A DNA stretch of 23,328 bases. It comes from Lingula anatina. Taxonomy: Eukaryota > Brachiopoda > Lingulata > Lingulida > Lingulidae. The notes beneath the pieces were generated by a model, which searched no databases, was not told the origin of the DNA, and was given only the letters and a program-made list of their open reading frames with translations. Shown here piece by piece: positions 7,657 through 20,400 of this stretch; positions within the stretch are counted from its first letter, which is position 1; each line of letters begins with the position of its first letter. A program made the position numbers and the translations under genes. The stretch is taken from positions 523,094 to 546,421 of the forward strand of contig NW_019773892.1 in assembly GCF_001039355.2 (NCBI RefSeq), written 5' to 3'.

Positions 7657-10600
7657 CCAAAGAAAATAACACCTCAGTTATTTAAAAATAATTGTTTTAA
7701 AGTGTATGCTCAAACTACAGATATATTTATAACAGAATTAATTTGTCTCTTTTGCTGCAGGTCCATCCTCTGGCAATGATGTACATCAAAGAAATATATT
7801 CAGCCATGTTGACGAAAGTAGGTATTCATATATTAAGACCGAAATTGAATAACAACTTTATCTGGACAACTTTGCCGAATGGGATAATATGCAATCTGAG
7901 AATAACAAATAACATACTGTGGCAATAAGATCGAGAGTTATATTGGTATTTTAGGAACTGTCTTGTCTGTTACTCGGTATGTCAAACGCTGCTGATAGCA
8001 TGGGTAGGGTGTTATATGTATGGGGTTTCAGGTTAGAGGTAAAAAGTCACAAAATTAAGACTGGATCTTAATGTTTGGATGGAATGACAGTTAGATTATT
8101 CAGCATTGGCTTTTGCGTATCAGTGTATTTTCTCTCTTTTTAAAAGTGCTTTGTTATATAGCAGATACCAGTATAGACAATAACTTTTGTGTGTTTTTTT
8201 TATACAGTCCTCAATTCATATGGGAATGCTGAGGTTCCTAAGGCTAGTCAGCATCAGGAATAGCAACTCAACTTGCAGAAAAACAGTCAATGCTGGAGAC
8301 AGAAAAGATGACAAAGTAAGGAGTAATTTTGAAACTTAAATCTGAATTTTGAATGCATGCATAAATGATCATAAGTGTATTTCACAATTGATAACTGGGC
8401 ACGCACAAAACAGACACTTTATCTCAACTGGAAATTCTAGCAATTGCCGCAGTTCTGATTTCAATAAAGTTGGATGACTTAAGCTGCTGTAAGATTAGCC
8501 TATTAACCTGCATCCTGCCATTTTCTTTTTCTGGCATCCTCAGATATATAGTAACCATATTTATTCCTTATTCTTTTTCAAAACTTTAGCCCCACACTCA
8601 TGTTGCCCAGTTACGTGAATTGGGGGACAGAAATATTGTCAAGTTTAATCTACCTCAAACTGCCAGAATAGAGGTAACTATTTAATAATCTGCATTATGA
8701 TTATCATAAATGAAAACATGTAGTGTATTAATCCAAAGATAAAAACATTTGCTATTTGTTTTAAGAAATAATGAACTGATAGCATATTTTACAATGCATG
8801 CCAAAACTAGAGATATACATATGACAGAAGTGATGTGACTCTTTTAATGCAGGTCCATACACTGACAATGATGTACATCAAGGAAATGCATTCAGCCATG
8901 TTGACCAAAGTATGTATATTTGTACGCAAACCTAAACTGCATATAACAGTAATTTCAAATTAACTTTGCCGATTAGGATTAAAGGGCTCTGAGAATATAA
9001 TATAACGTATTGTCGCAAAAAGACCGAAAGGTCAACTGGTATTAAGCACTAGCCTCTTTGTTCTGTAACGGTGGATATTATTGGAAGCAGAGGGCAGGGA
9101 ATTATGGGATGCAAGTAAGAGGAACAGTTTCACAAAGTTGGGCATGGAACTAAATGTTTCGCTGAAATAAAAGTCTGATTATTCAGCAAATGTTGTTGGT
9201 CATAAATGCACCCTCTCTCTGTCTCTCTCTCTTTTAATATAGCATATATATAGACATTTACTTTGTGTGTTTTTATACAGCCCGTAATTCAGATGGGAAT
9301 GTTGAGGCATCTACGCCTGGTCAAGATCAGGAATAACAACTCAACTGAAGACAGAAAAGATGATAAAGTAAGGGGGCTTTTTTAAATCTAAAATTTCAAT
9401 GCATAGATGCATGGCCATAAGTTAATCGCTGTGTGATTTAAGTTTTTGTTATCAAGAAGTAAAAAAGAAAACAATAAAGTGATATTTTTTGTATAATCAG
9501 GAGCCTGGGCTTATATTGTTGAAACCTCTTAAAAGTTAGATGTATATTCTTACTCATATTGTTTATCGATAAGTATTGATGTACTTTAATTTATAAAACC
9601 ATTAAGTGTTGAAATGATATATATTTTATTAAGCATCCCAAAGCAAACTCAACTGGCGAGTGTATTGAAGAGAAAGTCAACTCCAGCATTTCACTGATAG
9701 GAGCAGACTATAGTGAGGAGACATTTGAATCCACAATGAAGTCAGTGGCTGCACGTCTCCTAAGTGAAAAGAAGTTCACAGCCAAACTCATGAACAAAAT
9801 CAAAAACAAGGTGAGATATCCATAATCAGTAAATGAAATGGAATAAGATAAGTAAAAGATATTAAAAAGAGAAAGGAACTACTACATGGAGTGTATATGT
9901 GTTAAATATAACACTTAGCTTTTTTTATTATGTTAACCTATCAGGTTTTAAAACATAGTAATACCTTTTTTAAATTTAAATTGCCTGAATAATATGTTAC
10001 CATTTTGAAATAGGCCACGTTCAAGCTGAAGCAATTGGTAAACAACAAGACGTGCAACTTTGAATGTTAAAATTGCAGCTTTTATTCAAATATATTCATC
10101 TAATTAATTATTTTTTCCTACAGCAGAAAAAACTGAAAGGGAAGAAAGAAAAACAAAAGGAGCCTGATGTTTTACCAAGGAGATCAAGCATGCCCAAGAA
10201 GAAATTCAAGGCACAAAATGTTGAAAAGCCAGTTCAGAAGAAGCCAGATCCTGATTTTACAACCAAGGTTGACAACGAAAAAGTAGACAATACGGTAAGC
10301 ATTTTAGTAGTGATTTAAGTGTGATTTAAGCAGTTTTGCAACTGTTACATCTTTGTCTTATATTACAAGTAAATTTTGTAATTAGTAATATTATAATCTT
10401 TGACACAAAACTTTTTTAAAATGTCTGAAAAATATATAACAATTTTTGATATGGGGAAGGGTGGAAGTGCCCAACTTAAGTACTTGGTAAACAACCAAAT
10501 GGACAACATAAAGAATAAGAAATTTTATTTTATTAATCTATTAAATTATTTTTTCATAAAGCAGGTGAAGGGCAAATGCCAAACTGAAGTAGATGGTAAA

Positions 10601-13600
10601 CCACCAGACAGGCACCGTAAGACCAATACTGGCAGACGCAAGCCTAAGTTTGAGAAGCAGTTGAAAGCGACCTCAACAGATGGAAAGGAGATTGGTGTGG
10701 GGGATCATTCTCCAGCAGTCCCAAATATTCAGTCAGAAACTGAATTCCCTCCCTTGCCAAAGTGTGTTCCATCAGAAGTTAGTATATAAGTTACAAACAA
10801 CAAATGTTTTATGTTTTTCGTGTGATATTCGTTATGAATATATGGTGAATATGACAATTTTTTTTCTTTTATAATGATTACTACTCAGTTTTTCAAACAT
10901 GATAATAATTTTTCTTTATTCAAAATGTCTGAAAAATATGTAACTGATTTGATACAGCTTTGAAATGCTTGGTAAAACCAGACAGATAAGATAAAAAAAA
11001 AAAAATTAATGTGGCATTTTGATTCATATTATCCATTTATTTGATTATTATTTCTTACAGCAGGTGAAAGGCAAAGGCCAAACTGAAGTAATTGGTAAAC
11101 CACTAGACAGGCAACTAAAGACCAATGCTGGCCGACTTAAGCCTAGGATAGAAAAGCAGTTGAAGGCAAGCTCAACAGACAAGAAGGAGTTTGGTGCTTT
11201 GGTGGATCATTCTCAAGTAGTCCCAAATATTCAGTCAGAAACTGAATTCCCTCCCTTGTCCAAATATGGTCCATCAGAAGTAAGTAAGAAAGTTACAATC
11301 GACAAATGGTTTGGCTTGTGTTTTTTTCATATGATATTTGTTCTACATATATGCTGAATATGACAACTTAATAATCTTTTATTATGTTAACTGATCAGGT
11401 TAAAAAAGAAAATAATATTTTTCTTGATTTAAAAATGCTCACGTGTATTGGTGCAAGTGAAGGGCAACAAGCTAAGTAAAGTAACTAACAAACAATCAGA
11501 CAGGTAACAGAAAACGTTGAAGAGTGGCATCTTTATTCATTTTATTATTATTTCTTTAAGCAGGTGAAGGACAAAGTCCAAACTGCCGTAATTGGTAAAC
11601 TGACAGACGTGAAACTTAAGACCAATGTTGGCCAGGAAGGACAGGAGATTGGTGTGGTGGATCATTCTCCAGTAGTCCCAGACATTCAGTCAGAAACTGA
11701 ATTTCCTCCCTTGTCCAAGTATAAGCCATCAGAAGTACGTAAGAAGGTTACAATCAACAAACGCTAAATTTTGTTTTTTCATATGATCTTTGTCCTACAT
11801 ATATGTATGGTGAATAAAACACTTCATATTCTTTTATTATGTTTACTGATCAGGTTAAAAAAAATAATTTTTTTAATTTAAAAGTGTCAGAATAATATAT
11901 TACCATTTTGATACATGAGTGGCTAGTTCTCAACTCAGGTAATTGGCAAACAACCAAATGGGCAAAAGAAAAAGTTGGAAAGTGCCACTTTGACTCATTT
12001 GATTTATTTCTCTATTTTATAATTTTGTATTACAGAAGCCAAAGGACAAAGGAAAAGAATATGTTAAATCCAGTTCAACAGATGAGCAGACAGAAAAGAA
12101 TGCAAATTCTTTTACTGAAGAACCACAATTTCAACAGAAATCTGTCTCCCCATCAAAGTTTCTCATGGGAGTCGACCCGAGCATCCTCTTGATTAGACAG
12201 AATTCCACCAACAATGCTCAGGTATCAGACCAAAACATGCAGGCTTTAAACAGCATGGACCCCAGCATATTACTGATGGGCCCAGTCTGTGGTGCACATT
12301 TCCTAGAAAGTGCACAGACATCTGCATGTACGTTGACCCACGTCGCCTTAGTGGACTCCCATCTCTGCAAAGAAAAAGAGATCACAATCAGCCCCAAAGA
12401 AAAGGTGAAAATAAATTTAGAAAAATAAATAAATAAACCAACAAATAAATTTCTAAAAAAATAAATATGGGTTTAATGTGAACATAAATAGATAATATGG
12501 TAAAAATTCAAAATAGAAACTGAAGGGTGCAAGTTTTGTTACATGATAAATAAAAAAGGCTTTTTTTTTCAACATTTAATCAGACAGACCTTTGTTTTAA
12601 CATATCTTAAACTTTATCTTAATATAAAAATGCATTATCAAAATATGATTATCTAAATAGGTAAAGAAGGGCAAGAATCAAACTCAAGTAATTGGTAAAC
12701 CAACATCTGAACAACTTAAGACCAATGGTGGCCAACGAAAGCCTAGGATTGAAAAACAGGTTAAGGCAAGGTCAACAGACAGGAAGGAGATTGGTGTGGA
12801 GGATCATTCTCCAGTAGTTCCAAATATTCAGTCAGAAATTGAATTCCCTCCTTTGTCCAAGCATGAGCCATCAGAAGTACATAAAGAAGTAAGAAACAGC
12901 AAGAAACTGAATTTGAAGAATGGAAAACAAAAGATGCAGAGGTCATTGCCTTCAATTCTTACATCTCCTGCAACCAGAATTGAAACTGATGATAAAGATG
13001 AAATTTCAGTTATAGATACATTGGCCTTCAAAACACCCACTTTTCTGGAAAATGAGGTAAACATTGCCATTGGTATGAAACAAATGATGTTTATTTTAAT
13101 TAAACCATTTTTAAAAAATTGTTTTTAGTAGTGTTTGATACATATTGTATTTGATTGTATAATTTGTAATGAATCAGTGGTTGATGTTAATCGCAACTTT
13201 GATCTTGACTATGGTGTTTTTGATGCTGGTTAATGAGACTGTTGTTGTAATTTCGCAAATTTAATTTTGTTCCTTTTGAACTTATTATGAACTTGATCAT
13301 AAAAAATCAATCATCTGTTTTTGTAAAAGGTACAAAGGACACAGAAAGATCGCACCTCTGTACAAGAGACTGAAGCAAAGCAGTTACATTCATGTGCGGT
13401 CGTGTTGAGACAGGTAAGTGCTAGAGAATGCCATTTTTAATTGGGTGCTTCACAAACCTGCTTTTCTTAGGTGTAGCGTATGAATATACATGTATTTGAA
13501 AAGGGATCACTGGTACATGGGACAGGAATGTTGGTCTGTTAGGAACTATATTCCCCATTTGTAGTATTACTTAGAACAGGTCCCATTCGTCCCGAATACT

Positions 13601-16600
13601 AACCGCAATACTCCAACCAACCCTAATCTGTGCTAATCATATAGGACCCCAGACTTCGGTTCCTAAGACTACCATTCCTTTCACAACCAGCCATGGGTGA
13701 CCTTTATTTGGTCATTCCTTTGTTTATTTTGAAAAGCATATTGGGTTCTAGTTTAAGACAAAGATACATATGTATCATTCAGCTATTTACTTCATAAAGA
13801 TACAGGGTATATGTCTAATGTTTTTGTCAAAGAATTTCATAATTGATCAGATTTCTTGGCAAGATCAGAACATTCGCTTCATTTTTATTGCAAATAAATC
13901 TAAATTGTACTGACTTTCCATTAAGGCTTAATGTATGAAGCATTTGCTGAGGTTCTAATTTCCATGAATTCTAAGTTGAGAAAGATAGCTAGGTGAAGTT
14001 GGGCACCACTTTATTTAATTATTTATTTATTTATTTTTTGCATCCACAGATGATAACCTTAATTTTTACTTCTTTTTTTTTTAAACTGTAGCCACACGCT
14101 CATGTAGCCAAATTACTTGAATTGGGGGACAGACATATGGTAAAGATTAATCTACCTCAGACTGCCCGAGTAGAGGTATGTTTGAAATAATCTACATTAT
14201 AATCATAAATGAAAACTTATTTGTCTAAAGATAAAAATACCAGTGCAATTCCTTTTGAGAAACATTGAACTGATAGCATATTTTACAGCGTATGCCAAAA
14301 CTACAGGTATATTTATGACAGAAGTGATGTGACTCTTTCACTGCAGGTCCATCCACTGGCGATGATGTACATCAACGAAATGCATTCAGCCATGTTGACC
14401 AAAGTACGTATTCATGTATGCAAACCTAATCTGCATAACAGTAATTTCTATACAACTATGCTGGATGGGATTTAAGGGCTCTGAGAATATAATATAATGC
14501 AATTTTGCAATGTCACGATTAGGCCGAAAGTTCTACTCATATTAAGCACTGGCATTTTGTCCTGTAATGGTAAACGCTTTTGGAAGTGGAGAGCAGGGGG
14601 TTATGGTTGCAAGTAAGAGGAACAGTTTCACAAAATTGGGTATTTAACTAAATGTTTTGCTGAAATGAAAGTCTGATTATTCAGTGAATGTTATTGGACA
14701 TAAGCATGCTTTCTCTCTCTCTCTCTCTTTTTTTTGGTTTTGTTTGTGAAGCATGTTGTTATACACAGCATAGACATTTACTTTGTGTGTTTTTATACAG
14801 CCAATAATTCAGATGGGAATGCTGAGGCATCTAAGCCTGGTCAAGATCAGGAATAACAACCCAACCTGCATAGAAATTATCAAGACTGAAGACAAAAAGG
14901 ATGATAAAGTAAGGGGGCTTTTTGAAACTTAAATCTAAATTATAAATGCATAGGTGGTTATAGGTGAATTTCTGTTTCATTAAAGCTTTTGTTATCAAGA
15001 ATAAAAAAAGAAAAGAAAAATGAAAAGAAAAAAACGCTTCTTTTGTATAATTAGGCGTCTGAGTATATATTGTCAACACTTTGTAAAAGTTATGTATATG
15101 AAGAGGGCACTTTAGAAAAATATTCTTACTCATATTGTATATCGATTATTGAGTATTGATATACTTTACTTTACAAAACCAATTACAAAAACCGTTTAGT
15201 GTTACAATGATATATATTTTAAGCATCCCACAGCAAACTCAACTGGTATTGAACAGAAAGTAAACTCCAGCATTTCACTGATGGGACCAGGCTGTGGTGA
15301 GGAGACATTTGAATCCACAATGAAGTCAGTGGCTGCACGTCTCCTAAGTGAAAAGAAGTTCACAGCCAGCCTCATGAAAAAAATTAAAAATAAGGTGAGG
15401 CACCCATAATCAGTAAATGAAATGGAATAAAATAAGTAAAAAAGAAGAAATTAAAAAGAGACAGCAACTATACTACATGAAGTGTATATGGTAAGCTTTT
15501 TTCATGATGTTAACCGATCAGGTTTTAAACATAATAATACCTTTTCTTGATTTAAATTGTCTGAATAATATATTACTGTTTTGATACAGACAGCATTCAA
15601 GCTGAAGCAATTGGTAAACAATGAGACAGGCAACTCAGAAAGTTACAAATTGGCATTTTAATTCATTTATATGATCTATCTAATTATTATTTCCTTAAGC
15701 AGAAGAAACTGAAAGGGAAGAAAGAAAAACAAAAGGAGCCTGATTTTGTACCAAGAAGATCAAGCATGCCCAAAGACAAATTCATGGCACAAAATTTTGA
15801 AAAGCAAGACCAAAAGAGGTCAGAGCATGACTTTACAACTAAGATAAACAACAAAAATGGGGAAAATGTGGTAAGTAGGAATCAAATGATGTAAATGTGA
15901 TTTTAGAAGTTTTGCAACTGTTACATCTTTGTCTTATGTTGCATGTGATGGATAAATATTGTAATTGGTGATATTGTAATTTTTGACAGACTTTAAAAAA
16001 TGTCTGAATAATATGTAACAGCTTTTGATACAGGGGAAGGTGCAAGTTCCCAACTCAACCACTTGGTAAACAACCAAATGGACAACATAAAAAATAAGAA
16101 ATTCAATTTTATTAATCTTTTTAATAATTATTTCTTAAAACAGGTGAAGGGCAATTGCCAAACTGAAGTAATTGGTAAACCACGAGACAGGCACCATAAG
16201 CCCAATGCTGGCCAAGGCAAGTCAAAGTTTGAGAAGCTGTTGAAAGCAACCTCAACAGATGGGAAGGAGATTGGTGTGGGGGATCATTCTCCAGTAGTCC
16301 CAAATATTCAGTCAGAAACTGAATTCCCTCCCTTGCCAAAGTGTGATCCATCAGAAGTAAGTATAAAGGTACAAACAACAAATATGCTTTGTTTTATGTT
16401 TTTCATGTGATCTTTATTCTGAATACATGTATATGGTGAACATGACACTTTTTTTCTTTTAAATGAAAGCTGATCAAATTTTCAAACATCTTAATAATTT
16501 TTCTTCATTTTAAATTTCTGAATAATATATAACTGTTTTTGTTTCATAAAACCCATTTATTTGATTATTATTTCTTACAGCAGGTGAAAGGCAAAGGCCA

Positions 16601-17366
16601 AACTAAAGAAATTGGTAAACCACCAGACAGTCACCTAAAGACCAAAGATGGACAACAAAAGCCTAGGTTCAAAAAGCAGTCAAAGATGAGCTCAACAGAC
16701 AGGAAGGAGATTGGTGTGAAGGACCATTCTCCTGTAGTTCCAAATATTCAGTCAGAAACTGAATTCCCTCCTTTGTCCAAGCAAGGCCCATCAGAAGTAT
16801 GTAAGAAAGTTACAACGACAAATGCTTTATGTTTTTTCATATGATCTTTGTTCTACATATATGCTGAATATGACACTTTATAATCTTTTATTATGTTAAC
16901 TGATCAGGTTAAAAAAGAAAATATTTTTCTTGAATTAAACATATCTCAGTAATATATTCCTGTATTAATTGGTACAAATTAAGGGCAATAAGTTAAGCAA
17001 AGTAACTGACAAACAATAAGACGGGCAACAAAATGTTGAAGAGTGGCATTTTTACTCATTTTATTCATTGATTTTATTATTATTTCTTAAAGCAGGTGAA
17101 GGACAAAATCCAAACTGAAGTTATTGGTAAACCACAAGACAGGCAACTTAAGACCAATGCTGGCCAACAAAAGCCTAGGCTTGAAAAGCAGCTAGGGGCA
17201 ATTTCAATAGGCAGAAAGGAGATTGGTGTGGTGGATCATTCTCCAGTAGTTCCAGACATTCAGTCAGAAACTGAATTTCCTCCTTTGTCAAAGTATGGGC
17301 CATCAGAAGTACGTAAGAAGGTTCTAATCAACAAACGCTTTATTTTGTTTTTTCATATGTTCTTTG

Positions 17367-17428
<62 letters not shown>

Positions 17429-20400
17429 GTGGTGAAAATTACACTTCATATTCTCTTATTATATTAACTGCTCAGGTTAAAAAAGAAATAAAATTTTTTC
17501 TTAATTTAATATGTTACCATTTTTGATATGTGAAGGGCAAGTTCTTAACTCAGGTAATTGGCAAACAACCAGACAGGCAAAAGAAAAAGTTGGAGAGTGT
17601 TAAATTTGATTCATTTTATTCATTACTCTATTTTATAATTATTTATTAAAACAGGTGAAGGACAAAGAAAAAGAAGATGTCAAATACAGCTCAACAGATG
17701 AGCAGACAGAAAAGAATGCAAATTCTTTTACTGAAGAACCACAATTTCAACAGAAATCTGACTCCCCGTCAAAGTTTCTCATGGGAGTCGACCTGAGCAT
17801 CCTCTTGATTAGACAGAATTCCACCGACAATGCTCAGGTATCAGACCAAAACATGCAGGCATTAAACAGCATGGACCCCAGCATATTACTGATGGGCCCA
17901 GTCTGTGGTGCACGTTTCCTAGAAAGCACACAGACATGTGAATGCGCGATGACCCAAGCTGCGTCAGTGGTCTCCCATCTCTGCAAAGAAAAGGAGGTCA
18001 CAATCAGCCCAGAAGAAAAGGTAAAAACAAAGTAAAAAGTAAATAAATAAACCAACAAATAAATTTCTAAAAAAATAAATATGGGTTTAATGTGAACATA
18101 AATAGATGATATGGTAAAAATTCAAAATAGAAATTGAAGGGTGCAAGTTTTGTATACATTATAAATAAAAAAGGCATTTTTTTCAACATATCTTATACAT
18201 GTACTTAACCTTAATATGAAAATGCATTATCAAAATATGATTATCTAAATAGGTAAAGAAGGGCAAGTATCAATCTCAAGTAATTGGTAAACCAACATCT
18301 GAACAACTTAAGACCAATGGTGGCCAACGAAAGCCTAGGATTGAAAAACAGGTTAAGGCAAGGTCAACAGACAGGAAGGAGATTGGTGTGGTGGACCATT
18401 CTCCAGTAGTTCCAAATATTCAGTCAGAGACTGAATTCCCTCCCTTGTCCAAGCATGACCCATCAGAAGTACGTAAAGAAGTAACAAACAGCAAGAAACT
18501 GAATTTGAAGAATGGGAAACAAAAGATGCAGAGGTCATTGCCTTCAGCACCTCCATCTCCTTCGACCAGAATTGAGACTGATGACAAAGATGAAATTTCA
18601 GTTATAGATACGTTGGCCTTAGAAACACCCACTTTTCAGGAAAATGAGGTAAACATTGCCATTGGGATGAAACAAATGATGCTATGTTAATTAAACCATT
18701 TTTAAAAATCTTTTATTAGTAGTGTTTGACACATTTTGTAATTGATTGCATAATTTGTAATGGATCAGTGATTGATATTGAACATAATCTCAACTTTGAT
18801 CTTGACTTTGGTGTTTTTGTTGCTGGTATATTAGAGACCATTGTTGCAATTTTGCTAATTTAATTTTGTTCCTTTTGAACTTATTACGAACTTGATCATA
18901 AAAAATCAATCAATTATCTGTTTTCGTAAAAGGTACAAAAGACAAAGAAAGGCCAGACCTCTGTGCAAGAGACTGAAGTAAAGCAGTTACATTCACGTGC
19001 AGTCGTGTTGAGACAGGTAAGTGCAAGAGAATGCCATTTTTTATTGGGCGCTTCACAAACCTGCTTTTCTGAGGTGTAGCGTATGAATATACATGTATTT
19101 TAAAAAGGGAGCACTGGTGGGACAGGAATGGTAGTCTGTTAGGAACTTTGGTCCATTCCCCTTTAGTAGTATTACTTAGAACAGGTCTCATTCATCCCGA
19201 ATACCTACCCCAATTCTCCAACCAACCCTAATCATATGGAATCCCAGACTTCGGATCCTAAGACAACAATTCCTTTCACAACCGGCCATGGGTGACCTTT
19301 TCTTGGTGATTCCTTTGTTTATTTTGAAAAGCATATTGGGTTCTAGTTTAAGACAAAGGTACAAGTATCATTCAGCCATTTATTTCATGTAGATACAGGG
19401 TATATGTCTAATGTATTTGTCCAAGAATTTCATAATTGATCAGATATTTTGGCAAGATCAGAATATATTCGCTTCATTTTTATTGCATATAAATCTAAAT
19501 TGTCCTGACTGCAGTCCATTAAAGCTTAATGTATATAGCAATTGCTGAGGTAGCTGATTTCCATCAATTTTAAGTTGAGAGAGATAGGTGAAGTTGGCAA
19601 ATGTAATATATTTACCTGCAGTGTCCCACTTTTTTTTTGCATCCACAGGTGTACGACAACCTTAGTTTTTACTTCTTTTTTTTTAAATTGTAGCCCCACG
19701 TTCATGTTGCCAAATTATGTGAACTGGGAGACAGAAATATGGTAAAAGTTAATCTACCTCAGACTGCCCGAGTAGAGGTATGTTTGAAATAATCAACATT
19801 ATGATCATAAATTAAAACATGTATTTGTCTAAAGATAAAAACACCAGTGCAATTTGTTTTGAGAAACAAAGAACTGATAGCATATTTTACAGTGTATGCC
19901 AAAACTACAGGTATATTTATGACAGAAGTGACACGACTCTTTCACTGCAGGTCCATCCACTGGCAATGATGTACATCAATGAAATGCATTCAGCCATGTT
20001 GACCAAAGTACGTATTCATGTATGCAAAACTAAACTGCATAACAGTAATTTCTAAACAACTATGCCAAGTGATATTAAAGGGCTCTGAGAATATAATATA
20101 ATATAACGTAATATTGCAATGTGGCAATAAGGCCGAAAGTTCTACTGATATTTTAATTCCTTAAAAGCACTGGTCATTTTGTTCTATAATGACTAACGCT
20201 TTTGGAAGTGGAGGGCAGGGGGTTATGGTTGAAAGTAAAAATTGGTTATGGAACTAAATGTTTCGCTGAAATGAAAGTTTGATTATTCAGCTAATTTTAT
20301 TGGACATTAGCACTCTCTCTCTATCCCTCTGTTTTTGTTTGTGAAGCATGTTCTTATACATAGCATAGACATTTACTTTGTGTGTTTTTATACAGCCCAT

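Noticed and set aside
7323-7779. ORFs through the CT/AT microsatellite
   Set aside because: They combine intron sequence with exon 4. The SLSLSLSIYIYIY stretch is microsatellite translation.
10400-10789. Long ORF starting at 10400 as the true exon start
   Set aside because: It reads through a relic and the pyrimidine tract. All copies agree on the acceptor at the AAGCAG before VKGK.
14831-15133. Minus-strand ORF of 100 codons with hydrophobic residues
   Set aside because: Shadow of exon 20 plus AT-rich intron. No counterpart kept open in the other units.
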